Below, one piece after another: positions 7,123 to 16,195 of a stretch of 16,597 nucleotides of DNA. The DNA comes from Nitrospira sp. (lineage in GTDB: Bacteria > Nitrospirota > Nitrospiria > Nitrospirales > Nitrospiraceae), in NCBI GenBank assembly GCA_015904075.1, contig JABMDH010000082.1:2721-19317 (forward strand), written 5' to 3'. The position numbers and the translations under genes were made by a program. Each line of letters starts with the position of its first letter. Position 1 is the first letter of the stretch. The notes under the pieces are model-generated. The model worked only from the letters and a program-made list of their open reading frames with translations, was not told the origin of the DNA and did not search any database.

Positions 7123-7141
7123 AGGTAGTCTTTGACTACCT
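7123..7141. other. Perfect 8-bp hairpin between archease and rtcB genes
   Basis: AGGTAGTC (7123-7130), loop TTT, GACTACCT (7134-7141), in the 105-bp gap between the archease stop and the rtcB start. No T-run follows in the direction of transcription, so an mRNA-processing or stability element is as likely as a terminator. Confidence 0.4.
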
Positions 7142-7169
7142 CGCATTTCTCCCGCACATCCCGCCTGCT

Positions 7170-7607
7170 TTACACATCCAGCACCACTCGAACGGTCCAC
7201 CTGTTCCTCTCATACGCAAGGCGGTACAGATGTTTCGTGACACCTTTGATATCTGCTCGAAGTTCCTGTACCGATGCCTTCACCGGCTCGCCATAGATCG
7301 CTCCATAGAGTGTCCACCTGCCATCGTTCCGTTGAGCGAGCCTGACCTCCGACCGGTGAAAAACGACGCCGGCAGCATCCTTCCAATACACCAGATCGGA
7401 TAACCAATCGAATAAGATGGAGGCGGGATCGTCCTCCTCACGCTCGATCACCTGCTGCCACGCTGTTCCAACGGTCTGTGGATCAGCCATCGCGTGGATC
7501 AGTGCGTCGGTCGCTCCCTGGAAAACATCGTGGAGCGACTCGCCGCCGGCCTCAAACGCAAGGTCGGCCATAGCAATGTCATCGAGAAATTGAAAGGTAT
7601 GGGCCAT
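7170..7607 (-). CDS. Archease (RtcB cofactor protein)
   Basis: Archease helps RtcB to become guanylylated and allows multiple turnover. The 145-residue length is typical. Seen: FQFLDD at the N-terminus, GGESLHDVFQGATDAL at 21-36 (family pattern), WLSDLVYWKD at 68-77, VTKHLYRL around 123-130, and the C-terminal VVLDV whose aspartate (D144) contributes to the metal site in the family. The first acidic motif (normally D/E-HTAD) is a variant here, DDIAMAD. It lies directly upstream of rtcB on the same strand, the classical pairing, and 57 bp downstream of the M24 peptidase gene. The ribosome binding site is weak; no alternative start is visible. Confidence 0.85.
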   Translation of the reverse strand: MAHTFQFLDDIAMADLAFEAGGESLHDVFQGATDALIHAMADPQTVGTAWQQVIEREEDDPASILFDWLSDLVYWKDAAGVVFHRSEVRLAQRNDGRWTLYGAIYGEPVKASVQELRADIKGVTKHLYRLAYERNRWTVRVVLDV

Positions 7608-7664
7608 CCGTACGCCGCATATCGCACATAATCGGTGAGATGCTGCGAGACCTGCGTATCGGAA

Positions 7665-8819
7665 TCACGGGTCTTGAAGTTCGAACAACTTGGGGAAATC
7701 GGTGAGATTACGGCAGCCATCCTTCGTCACTAAGACCATGTCCTCGATTCTCACCGCTCCCAAACCCGGGTAATAGAGCCCCGGTTCAACCGTGACCACA
7801 TGGCCTTCTTGCAGAAGAGAACCGGTTCGACTGATGCGCGGCGCTTCATGAATATCCAATCCCACGCCATGGCCGGTTCCATGAAAATACCCTTGCATAC
7901 GCCCATTCACCACGCCGGTCTTATATCCCGCCTTCTCGAATCGCGTACAGATCCCTTGATGAATCTTCATCCCATCAGCGCCGTCTTTTACCTTCTCGAT
8001 CGCTTCTTCTTGCGCATCCTTGACGGTTTGGTACAGCCGTTTCAGGTCCGGCGTCGGCGCCCCCCGAACGACCGTGCGGGACATGTCGGCAAAATACCGG
8101 CTGGTGGCCGACCGGGGAAACACATCGAAAATAATACTGCGACCAGCGGGCAACGGACCGCTGCCTTCATTGTGGGGATCGCACGCCTGTTCCCCTCCGG
8201 CTACGATCGTGTGCTGCGCGACGCAATCCCGCTCCATCAGCTTCACATTGATCAGCTTCTTGATCCGCTCGGACGTCAACACCTCCCCGTCGAGATGGAG
8301 CCATCCCCCTTCGATCGTCGCCCGTTGGACAGTCTTAAACGCCGCCGCGACAGCTTCTTCCGTGGCGCGCTGCGCCGCTTCGATATGGCGAACTTCGTCG
8401 GCGGTTTTCACGACCCGTTGCTCATAAAACGGATCCCGTTTGGGTTTCAGGCTATAGCCGAGTTCCTGGAGCCTGGTGGCATGGATGAATGGGAAATTCG
8501 CCGGCACCAGAAGTCGGCGAATTTTGAATTCTTTCAACACCACATGCACAATATCGACCGTCGTCGGATGCTTGATACCCTGCGTTTTTGCTTTTTGTTC
8601 AAGCTCGGAATAGGACAACACGCGGTCGACCGAAGCCTGAGCCCTGGCACGATCCATTTCAAGATCGCTCATGACCAGCAGGCGTTCCCCCTTGATCTCC
8701 ATATAGATAAAGGAGTCCGGCGCGATGAATCGGGTGGCGTAATAGAGGTTCGAATCCTGTTCGCTCGCAGCAATAAAGAGCGTCGCAATTTCCGGTTGAG
8801 AAACGACAGCGCGCTTCAT
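7665..8819 (-). CDS. M24-family metallopeptidase (Xaa-Pro aminopeptidase-like)
   Basis: A 384-residue cytoplasmic pita-bread metallopeptidase that probably removes N-terminal residues preceding proline. It has the creatinase-like N-terminal domain (about 1-140) and the catalytic domain (about 142-375). All five dinuclear metal ligands are identifiable: D232 (FDVFP), D245 (FADMSRT), H317 (HGTGHGVG), E345 (VEPGLYYPG) and E359 (RIEDM). Whether it is a true aminopeptidase P, a prolidase or another M24 enzyme cannot be told from sequence alone. No signal peptide. It appears to be the first gene of a unit continuing with archease, rtcB and pilZ, with a candidate promoter at 8901-8929. Confidence 0.85.
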   Translation of the reverse strand: MKRAVVSQPEIATLFIAASEQDSNLYYATRFIAPDSFIYMEIKGERLLVMSDLEMDRARAQASVDRVLSYSELEQKAKTQGIKHPTTVDIVHVVLKEFKIRRLLVPANFPFIHATRLQELGYSLKPKRDPFYEQRVVKTADEVRHIEAAQRATEEAVAAAFKTVQRATIEGGWLHLDGEVLTSERIKKLINVKLMERDCVAQHTIVAGGEQACDPHNEGSGPLPAGRSIIFDVFPRSATSRYFADMSRTVVRGAPTPDLKRLYQTVKDAQEEAIEKVKDGADGMKIHQGICTRFEKAGYKTGVVNGRMQGYFHGTGHGVGLDIHEAPRISRTGSLLQEGHVVTVEPGLYYPGLGAVRIEDMVLVTKDGCRNLTDFPKLFELQDP

Positions 8820-8900
8820 GAACGACAGAACAGATGGTAAGGGGTGAGTATGCGGCCGGATACGGGCGTATGTGTCTGACTCTTCAGCATCGTGAAGCGG

Positions 8901-8929
8901 ATGCTAGCATGGGGGCGGGAGTCGGTCAA
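8901..8929 (-). promoter_or_regulatory. Candidate sigma-70-type promoter for the M24-archease-rtcB operon
   Basis: Read on the minus strand: TTGACC (-35, 5 of 6), 17-base spacer, TAGCAT (-10, 4 of 6), about 80 bases upstream of the peptidase ATG and just after the AsmA stop codon. Confidence 0.4.
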
Positions 8930-8942
8930 GAATAAGGCTTCG

Positions 8943-11900
8943 TCAAGGAGTGGCGGGAGCTGACTCGGACGGTAATACAGTGTCCGGCGCAGGAGCTTTG
9001 CTCTCCTCATCCGACGTCGCCAGATCGATCGGGAGTGTCAGCGTATTCGTCAGCACATCGACGGCAAGCTGGGCGAGCCCGGACAGACCCGATGCAAAGG
9101 ACTTTACCGGCATATAGGTGACGTCAGGGTCTTCCACCGACCCCTTGACGGAAAATATCGCCGTCGCCAATCCTTTCCGTTCACCGGCAAGAATCCGGCC
9201 GAAAAGAGGAATGGTCTTGATGAATTGCGAGTAGGACCCAAATGGACTCACCGCCATGACGAGATCTAGCTGATCGGTCGGCAAATCGTAATGGCCCGCC
9301 GCCGTGAGCTTCAGGATCGGACTATCCATAATCATGTTTTGAGTCTGAACCACGCCGTTCTGGATCACAACCGTCCCGGAAATTTTGTTGTACGGCAGTC
9401 CCTCCTTTTCAAGATCCATTTTCCCCTGCAAGACGACCGGAAGGTTCAAGAGACGGATGACTTTCCATACCGCCCGCTCGCTTGATTTGAGAATGTGCCC
9501 TTTTTCCAATAACACCTCGGCCTTCCCGTTGAGTGACGGATAGACCCCATGGGGATTGCGGCCATGCCCCCGAATAGAGCCGCTCAGCCGCATGTCCCCT
9601 GTCACGCCGGATACATGGCCATCCGTAAATCGCAACAGATCGTTGACCGGCACACCGGTGGCGCGGAACGAGACGTCCATTTCCACCGGCGCCTTTCTGG
9701 ACAGTTGCGCCACGAGTCGACCGGCGACTTGTCCGTGAGCAGATTCACCGGAAATACGATCGACATCGAGCACCCCGTCTTGAATGTTCACGCGCGCCGA
9801 CAACCCGCCGAACTTCATGTGTTTGTAATGACCGCGCGCGATTGCCGCAGACACCGTCACCCGGCTCGTCGCCGCCAAGTCTTCAAGAAATTCCCGCACG
9901 ACCGACCGGTCCCCCTTGGGGATCAGCAGATTCAGATCCAGCTGATTCGACTCGATCTTGCCGGTGATCACCGGCTTGGCCGTCCAGTTTTTAACCGTAG
10001 CCTCCAAGGCCACATCGCTGTCGTGGAGCTTGAACGACAATCGTTTGATCTCGGCGCCATTACGCACCAGCTTGACACGGGCATAGAGATCCTGAATCGG
10101 CCCTTCGGCGCCACCAGCCATCAAACCGTTTGTCAACGCCATCCACCCGGTAATCCGCCAGGCTTGCCAATCCTTGCCCTTGCCCTTCACGTCAAGTGAG
10201 ACTTCGATATTCCCGGCCTCAAAACCACTTTTCGAAATCCACTCCGGCACTCGAGACAAGGACAAGGCCCCGCTCGTCACTGAGACATCAAGACTGAATG
10301 GATCACCGAACTGCAGACTGCCCTTGGCTGGAATCCGGATCGACGGCAGAATCAGCTCCACACGGTTCACCGTCAGGGCATCGGCCTTGGTCACCTCGCC
10401 CTCGAATGCGATGGTCGCCGGTGCGCCGATGGGTTTTTCACCCAAGACCGGCAGAATGAACGTCGATTCATCGAAGACCACAGTACCGCGGAGGTGAGGC
10501 GCCGCCGTTGAGCCGGACAGTGTGACGGCCGCGCCGATAATGCCTTCAAATGAACCAGGCGACGTAGCGCCTCCTGACACCAGGCGCACCAGTTGTGCGG
10601 CATCCCCTCGCGCGTGAACAGCCACATCTTGAAATACGCTCGCGCTTCCACCGGTAATCGTCCCGTGAACCTGCACCGCCACATCGCCGAGGTCGCCGGT
10701 CACGTCTTCAAGTTGCGTTGCTCCCTCGGCCAGGATAAATCGCCCTTGCAGCCCCGTCAGCCGCTCCGGCAGGGCCGAATGCGTCAGACTCACGGATTGC
10801 ACCCGAATCTCTCCTCCGGCAAAGGTAATGCCTCCTGGCTGAGTCAACGCGCCGACGAGACGGAAGGTCGGCTGGGCCATGCCTTCCACATCCCGCACAC
10901 CGGCCATCACCTGCGTCAATCGTTCCACCTTCATCGTCCGGGCTAGGAAATCCACCAGATGTGCTGCCGTCATCTCGCCCGCCACTTCCAGTTCAAGCCA
11001 GGGACCTGCCTCAAGAAACGAGACGACTGCCTTTCCCTCCGTCAACCGAATCGTGCCATAGCTCCCCGTCACACCGGTAATGCGCATACGTCCGGGCTCC
11101 ACAGACACCACCGCAGCCAGATCGCTGGCCGCAACACGGTCCTGGCCGATCAGGCCCTGTGCCTCCTGGATACGGAACTCTCCCGTCACTGAAAGCGCCG
11201 CCTCGGCCGAAGCAGTCCCCGTCAAAGTCGCATTCATCACTTGCACTTTGCCGTCGACCTGCCGATCGGCCAACCACGCAGACATCTGTGGATCGATCCA
11301 CGCAGTCGGCACGGTATTGAGCAATTGCGCCAACGACACCAGCGAACTGCTGAGTGTGATCGCAAACGTGGGTTGCAACGTCATGAGGCCGGCAAGATTC
11401 GCTTTGCCGGTCAGCGCCATCTCGTTCAAACGCGCCGAGAGATCAGATAAGACCAGATCGTATCCGGCGACGCCGGGCATGACGTGAACAGAACTTTGAA
11501 GCGTCAGCGCTCCCTGAAGACGATCCGGAATGGGCTGAGAGCCGAGGAACTCAACTGCGTCACGAATGTTCACCGTCTTGGCATCCAGACGGCCGTCGAA
11601 CTGGAACAGCAGCGGCGGCTCAGCCGGCGCCTGCCCGGTCAACGACACGGGTTTCTCCGAGCGCCGAATCTTCCCATCCAACGACACCATCGCCGGCCCT
11701 CGTTCTCCCGGAGGAGCGGCCGAGACATGGAGATCCGCAACCCCGCGCTCCGGATGAATCAGGAGTGTGGCATTCACCTGTCCCAGCGTGAGAGAGCGGA
11801 TGCCATCCGGCCTGGCTGAATCAACCAGAGTCAGAGCGCCGTTGACGAGCTTGACCTCACGGATCATGAGTATCCTGGCCATCGCCCCCACCGTCTGCTG

Positions 11901-12308
11901 ATCCGCCTCCGCCTGATCGCTCACACCCTCCAACACATTCCACTGGCCGGCTTCATTGCGCCGGAGCGTGAGATTCGGTTCTTCAATCAGCAGCCGTTTC
12001 CCCACGATTTGTTTGCGGAACAGCGGCAGCAGACGCACAACCAAATCAATTCGCTTGGCAGTCAGCATGACGGCATCAGAATGGTGATCGTGAATCGTGA
12101 CTTCCGACAATTCCACGCGGATGCTGGGAAACACCACGAGCTTCACATGGCGCACGTCGATCTTCCGCCCGAGGCTCTCCTCAAGCTGGTCCAACACAAA
12201 TTCTTTGAGATAGTTTTCGCCGGTTAGTTGCTTGGAAAACAGCAGAAAAGCGGCAGCACAGACGACTAGGGCGAGAAGAACAAGGAGTCCAAGACGAAGA
12301 CGGGACAC
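8943..12308 (-). CDS. Large AsmA-family protein, inner-membrane anchored
   Basis: A 1,121-residue AsmA-like protein. One N-terminal membrane helix (about 4-24) is followed by a long, beta-rich periplasmic region. The AsmA N-terminal module is at about 25-120 (IDVRHVKLVVFPSIRVEL and PNLTLRRNEAGQWNV are family-like). Repeated strands follow, then an AsmA-like C-terminal domain at about 880-1080 (SGTVVIQNGVV, DLVMAVSPFGSY). A short Pro/Ala/Ser-rich tail ends the protein. AsmA-like proteins are thought to form lipid-conducting bridges between inner and outer membranes, which fits a diderm cell. It starts with GTG at 12308, preceded by GAGGGGG a few bases upstream; no ATG start lies nearby. Same strand as the peptidase operon, 123 bp before it, but a separate promoter candidate lies in that gap, so co-transcription is uncertain. 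Confidence 0.85.
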   Translation of the reverse strand: MSRLRLGLLVLLALVVCAAAFLLFSKQLTGENYLKEFVLDQLEESLGRKIDVRHVKLVVFPSIRVELSEVTIHDHHSDAVMLTAKRIDLVVRLLPLFRKQIVGKRLLIEEPNLTLRRNEAGQWNVLEGVSDQAEADQQTVGAMARILMIREVKLVNGALTLVDSARPDGIRSLTLGQVNATLLIHPERGVADLHVSAAPPGERGPAMVSLDGKIRRSEKPVSLTGQAPAEPPLLFQFDGRLDAKTVNIRDAVEFLGSQPIPDRLQGALTLQSSVHVMPGVAGYDLVLSDLSARLNEMALTGKANLAGLMTLQPTFAITLSSSLVSLAQLLNTVPTAWIDPQMSAWLADRQVDGKVQVMNATLTGTASAEAALSVTGEFRIQEAQGLIGQDRVAASDLAAVVSVEPGRMRITGVTGSYGTIRLTEGKAVVSFLEAGPWLELEVAGEMTAAHLVDFLARTMKVERLTQVMAGVRDVEGMAQPTFRLVGALTQPGGITFAGGEIRVQSVSLTHSALPERLTGLQGRFILAEGATQLEDVTGDLGDVAVQVHGTITGGSASVFQDVAVHARGDAAQLVRLVSGGATSPGSFEGIIGAAVTLSGSTAAPHLRGTVVFDESTFILPVLGEKPIGAPATIAFEGEVTKADALTVNRVELILPSIRIPAKGSLQFGDPFSLDVSVTSGALSLSRVPEWISKSGFEAGNIEVSLDVKGKGKDWQAWRITGWMALTNGLMAGGAEGPIQDLYARVKLVRNGAEIKRLSFKLHDSDVALEATVKNWTAKPVITGKIESNQLDLNLLIPKGDRSVVREFLEDLAATSRVTVSAAIARGHYKHMKFGGLSARVNIQDGVLDVDRISGESAHGQVAGRLVAQLSRKAPVEMDVSFRATGVPVNDLLRFTDGHVSGVTGDMRLSGSIRGHGRNPHGVYPSLNGKAEVLLEKGHILKSSERAVWKVIRLLNLPVVLQGKMDLEKEGLPYNKISGTVVIQNGVVQTQNMIMDSPILKLTAAGHYDLPTDQLDLVMAVSPFGSYSQFIKTIPLFGRILAGERKGLATAIFSVKGSVEDPDVTYMPVKSFASGLSGLAQLAVDVLTNTLTLPIDLATSDEESKAPAPDTVLPSESAPATP

Positions 12309-12723
12309 ACCACCCCCTCACACACCATGCAGTCTACAGTACACAGAAATCTCCAGGCATCTTACCGGAAGCACGGGGTGAAATCTAGAAACTCTGCGTC
12401 TTATAAGGGATTTCTCGGCTAACTCTCTTTGAAGAATTTGCGGGCTTGCACATCTTCCCAAACCCTGTAGAGTTGCACTGTGTCGGAGCACGAGGTCCAT
12501 CTAACAGGGGCTGGAAGTCTTTTCTTAGATCAGCGAGTGACCTCTGCGTAGCCACGAGATGGGGGGGACAGGTGAATTGCCCGGAGATGGCGGCGGAGCT
12601 AGCAGCCCTGCGCACCAGGACATCTGATCTCAATGGAAACCTGGCATTGGATGCTTTCTTGCTTGCCAACGACCTAACTTCTATGGGCTTTGTTTGAATG
12701 ATTATCTGACAAGGAGTCTTGTG
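12309..12723. other. Long intergenic stretch, no recognisable gene
   Basis: About 415 bp between divergent genes. An open + frame (12407-12697) and an overlapping minus frame exist, but neither shows a family resemblance, a convincing ribosome binding site or a domain I recognise, so neither is called. A run of seven G lies at 12561-12567. The first ~120 bp must hold the AsmA promoter; no consensus pair was found. AAGGAG at 12711-12716 belongs to the next gene. Confidence 0.4.
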
Positions 12724-13029
12724 ATGGGCATTCCCCCTGTTGACGAGACCATTGAAAGAATGGTCTTTGAAGTTCTCAAGGAGCGATGGGCTCCTCGCAT
12801 TCTCGAGTCGCTGAAAGAGCGCTTCTTGGGTAAGCCACATCAAGAGTTGAAGAAGACAGCCAAGCTTGTCGGAGACGTATGGGAAGACAGTGACGATGCC
12901 ACTTATTTTGTTGAAGCGGTAGAGAAACGGATAGGTGTTCCTGTTCCAATTGATGAATGGAAGCAGGTATTCACAATTCAAGACGTGATTGATCTATTCA
13001 AACGGCATCGTGATCGTCTTGCCAGTTGA
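12724..13029 (+). CDS. Small acyl-carrier-protein-like protein of unknown role
   Basis: A 101-residue, probably cytoplasmic, all-helical protein. Residues 54-92 align by eye with the core of acyl carrier proteins. EDSDD (S56) sits where ACPs have the phosphopantetheine-bearing DSL motif. It is followed by a VEAVEKRIGVPVP helix-loop and TIQDVIDLF as the last helix. The leucine after the serine is aspartate here, so modification of S56 is uncertain. It resembles the ACP-like DUF1493-type proteins, but I cannot assign it firmly. AAGGAG seven bases before the ATG at 12724 fixes the start; an in-frame TTG at 12694 is less likely. No fatty acid or polyketide genes are nearby. G+C is visibly lower than in the neighbours, and an IS-like remnant follows, suggesting an acquired gene. 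Confidence 0.55.
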   Translation: MGIPPVDETIERMVFEVLKERWAPRILESLKERFLGKPHQELKKTAKLVGDVWEDSDDATYFVEAVEKRIGVPVPIDEWKQVFTIQDVIDLFKRHRDRLAS

Positions 13030-13059
13030 TCGCCATTTAATTACCAAACTTATAAGAAT

Positions 13060-13126
13060 AAAGGGGTCAGATTGAGGTGGCCCGGATTTCGTGGACACCA
13101 GGTTACGCCTCATCGAGGGTGAGAAG
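13060..13126. mobile_element. Possible insertion-sequence end remnant
   Basis: AAGGGGTCAG followed by GGATTTCGTGGACACC resembles terminal sequences of IS3-type elements and RAYT/REP-associated repeats. No transposase frame and no matching opposite end are visible in the window, so this is at most a relic. It marks the change from the low-G+C gene to the G+C-rich pgm region. Confidence 0.25.
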
Positions 13127-13179
13127 ATGAGTTGTCAGGGTCAGTTGACAGCACCTCCGTTCTGGACTACATCTTTGCC

Positions 13180-14921
13180 ATGGCCATTCATCCATTGGCT
13201 GGGAAGCCGGCCCCTGCTGTGACACTCGTCGATCTCCACAAATTACTGACCGCTTATCTGACAGAGAAACCGGACCCGGCCATTCGCGCGCAACGAGTCT
13301 CGTTCGGCACATCCGGGCATCGCGGCTCCTCTCTGAAGCGCAGTTTCAATGAGCGGCATATTCTCGCCGTCACCCAAGCGATCTGTGACTATCGACGCAG
13401 CCAGGCGACAACAGGACCACTGTATCTCGGTATTGATACCCATGCGCTGTCGCAACCGGCCTGCGCCTCGGCTCTGGAAGTCCTGGCCGCCAACGGCGTG
13501 GACGTGATGATCGATCGAGACAACGGCTACACGCCGACACCGGTCATCTCACATGCCATCCTCACCTATAACCGTGGCCGAACATCGGGCTTGGCCGACG
13601 GCATCGTCATCACTCCGTCGCACAATCCACCGGAAGACGGCGGCATCAAGTACAACCCTATAACCGTGGCCGAACATCGGGCTTGGCCGACGGCATCGTC
13701 ATCACTCCGTCGCACAATCCACCGGAAGACGGCGGCATCAAGTACAACCCGCCCCAGGGTGGACCGGCGGATACGCAGGTCACCAAGTGGATCGAAGAAC
13801 GTGCCAATGCCCTCCTGGCCGCTGACCTCCAAGGCGTCACGCGGCTTCCCCTCGATCAAGCCAGGCGCGCCTCGACCACACATCGGCACGACTATATCGA
13901 CGCCTATGTCAGCGATCTCGGCAACGTGATCGACATGGAGGCGATCAAAGTGGCCAAGTTGAAACTTGGGATCGATCCCCTCGGCGGTTCCGGGATCGCC
14001 TACTGGCAACCGATCGCTGAACGGTATGGGTTGAACATTGAGATCGTGAATCCGACCGTCGATCCAACCTTTCGCTTCATGCCGCTGGATTGGGACGGAA
14101 AGATCCGTATGGACTGTTCCTCTCCCTTTGCCATGGCAAACCTGATCGCACTCAAAGACCGGTTCGATGTGGCCTTCGGCAACGACGCCGACAACGACCG
14201 GCACGGCATCGTCACGCGCTCCGCCGGATTGATGAACCCGAATCACTATCTTGCCGTCTCGATCTTCTATCTGTTTTCCCATCGCCATGGATGGAGCCCC
14301 GCTGCCGGCATCGGCAAAACCCTGGTCAGCAGCAGTCTCATTGATCGCGTTGCCGGGAAGATCCGGAGAAAGCTGGTTGAAGTGCCTGTCGGCTTCAAAT
14401 GGTTCGTCAGCGGCCTGCTGGATGGCTCCCTCGGGTTTGGCGGAGAAGAAAGCGCAGGCGCGTCGTTTTTGCGGCAGGACGGCACCGTCTGGTCCACCGA
14501 CAAGGACGGCATCATCATGAATCTGTTGGCCGCAGAGATGATGGCCAAGACCGGCAAGGATCCGGCGCAGCTCTATCGCGACCTGACGAAGGAATTGGGC
14601 GAGCCGGTCTATGAACGTATCGACGCACCGGCCACCACGGAGCAGAAAACCATTCTGTCGAAGCTTTCGCCAGACCAAGTACAAGCGACCGAATTAGCCG
14701 GCGACAGAATTGTCGCGATGCAAACGACTGCACCGGGCAATGGTACTGCCATCGGTGGGCTCAAAGTGGTGACGAACCAGGGCTGGTTCGCCGCCAGACC
14801 GTCAGGGACCGAGGATGTGTACAAGCTCTACGCGGAAAGCTTCAAAGGGAAAGACCATCTGAAGCGGATTCAGGAAGAAGCACAGGCACTCGTGGCCAAC
14901 GCTCTAAAGGCCGCTAGATAA
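13180..14921 (+). pseudogene. pgm: Phosphoglucomutase split by a 92-bp tandem duplication
   Basis: Alpha-D-phosphohexomutase interconverting glucose 1-phosphate and glucose 6-phosphate. Frame 1 runs from ATG 13180 (TSGHRG at 45-50, DNGYTPTP at 114-121, catalytic S147 in TPSHNP) to the first repeat copy. The rest continues in another frame after the second copy: metal loop NDADND (about 14,180-14,200), GGEESAGAS sugar-binding loop (about 14,440-14,465), and [10 protein letters not shown] phosphate-binding loop (about 14,800-14,830). Removing one 92-bp unit joins the two frames exactly and gives 549 residues, the size of E. coli-type Pgm. As written, the first frame runs out of phase to 13929. 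Internal initiation at TTG 13683 would give 412 residues that still include TPSHNP but lack most of domain I. No clear ribosome binding site precedes 13180. Confidence 0.88.
13567..13750 (+). repeat. Perfect 92-bp tandem duplication inside pgm
   Basis: Copies at 13567-13658 and 13659-13750 are identical base for base, starting TATAACCGTGG and ending AAGTACAACCC, with a 2-bp CC microhomology at the joint. The unit is not a multiple of three and carries the codons for the TPSHNP active site. Confidence 0.97.
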
Positions 14922-15024
14922 ACGTACCCTACCCGTTGTTGACGCGCATCACCTCTCTTCATACTTGAGATCGGCAACACGGCAGTCCTGATGTGAAGAG
15001 ACGTGAATGAACGAGCGCCTAAGT

Positions 15025-15804
15025 TTATTGGGCGGGATGATTGGCGGCCAGCAGTATCGGCTGCGTCGCCGGACCTTTGCGAACACCAGACCATAGGATG
15101 CTGGGTGCTGTTAATGCCTCATAGGCCTGTCTGACTGAACTCACAGTAAACACCTGCGTAACCTCCGGGGCTCTCGCCTTTCTGTTATCCACTGACGGTA
15201 CAAGAACCATCTGAAGGCCGGCCTGCCGGGCTGCCGATACTTTCAATCCTACTCCACCGACCGGTCCGATATGACCGTCAGAGGTGATCGTGCCCGTGAT
15301 CACACGATTCCGGGGAATCGAATCCCCCTTCGCCATGGCCGCGACTGCGAGACCAACCATAGCTGAGAGACTGGGACCATCGATGATGAGGCCCGGTTCA
15401 AGTGCTCCCAGTCCCACACTCCAAGAATCACTCGATAGGCCAAGCGCCCGCGCTGTGTTCATAATTGCCTGTTTCGTCGCAGTTTGGGTCATCATCGAGA
15501 ACCGGCCTGGCCCAACCGTAAAATGAACATCGAGCCCGTCGGCGTCGTTCCGCGTCGCAAAGACCACCATGACATAGATGACCTTCCCGCTATACGTGAC
15601 CTTCCCCGTGGGTGCCTCCTCCATCAGGACACACAACAGCGGAATATACTGTTCGCGCGGATCGGCATCGGGGCCGGCTGCATCCGTAAAGCCCGTGAGG
15701 CACACGACACTCAGCAGCAAAACCACGCACCCGATCGATACACCATCGATCCCATAACGAAACCATTGGCGGACTCGGCTCCAACTGATTGCCCGGCTGT
15801 TCAT
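15025..15804 (-). CDS. Membrane-anchored Lon-type (S16) protease domain without ATPase
   Basis: A 259-residue protein with a single hydrophobic segment (about 22-41) acting as signal anchor or signal peptide, then a periplasmic region containing the Lon catalytic fold. The Ser/Lys dyad is present: S145 in DGPSLSAM (Lon: DGPSAG) and K188 in GPVGGVGLKVSAA (Lon: GGLKEK region). There is no AAA+ ATPase module and no Lon N-terminal domain, so it would act without ATP-driven unfolding, perhaps on loosely folded or specific substrates. It could also be a regulatory or self-processing domain. AAGAGGAG six bases before the ATG at 15804 gives a clear start. It converges on pgm with a 103-bp gap. Neighbours do not suggest a substrate. 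Confidence 0.8.
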   Translation of the reverse strand: MNSRAISWSRVRQWFRYGIDGVSIGCVVLLLSVVCLTGFTDAAGPDADPREQYIPLLCVLMEEAPTGKVTYSGKVIYVMVVFATRNDADGLDVHFTVGPGRFSMMTQTATKQAIMNTARALGLSSDSWSVGLGALEPGLIIDGPSLSAMVGLAVAAMAKGDSIPRNRVITGTITSDGHIGPVGGVGLKVSAARQAGLQMVLVPSVDNRKARAPEVTQVFTVSSVRQAYEALTAPSILWSGVRKGPATQPILLAANHPAQ

Positions 15805-16195
15805 GACCCGCTCCTCTTAATACCGCTGCCTACCCTTATCGGCAGACTGGTCTTCCGGCATAAGAGGCAGCCTGATGGTGATCTCCGCAAGGAAAGCAGT
15901 TGGATGACTGAACGGTGTGACGGGTGCAGCAGGACAGAATAGAGACGAGAGAACGTGCGTGCTGTGGGAGGTGTCCTACAATCCAGGGTGACAGCCATTC
16001 GGGCTGCAACGGAACTGCATACTACACTGGGGACGTTTGACGATGGTACAGCCTATGAGGGCGATATAATGATGCACGCTGGGCACAGCAGTGATGTTCA
16101 GCTCGAACGAGGTGTCATTGCAAACTGTCGGAAGAATTCCGAATAGGCGCCGGATGGCAGTCACGTTCTTCATCCAACGTATACACTTCTGTCGG
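15805..16195. other. Intergenic stretch, no recognisable gene
   Basis: About 390 bp. The right place for the promoter of the Lon-type gene, but no consensus pair was found. Short open frames exist on both strands (for example + 15955-16146, 63 codons, GTG start) without recognisable domains or good ribosome binding sites. The 16000-16195 part could hold degenerated remains of the PIG-L gene, but no homologous motif was found in any minus frame. Confidence 0.4.

Noticed and set aside
12407..12697. Open + frame in the AsmA/ACP-like gap, read as a possible gene
   Set aside because: No motif or family resemblance, only a TTG start without a good ribosome binding site, and a competing open frame on the minus strand.
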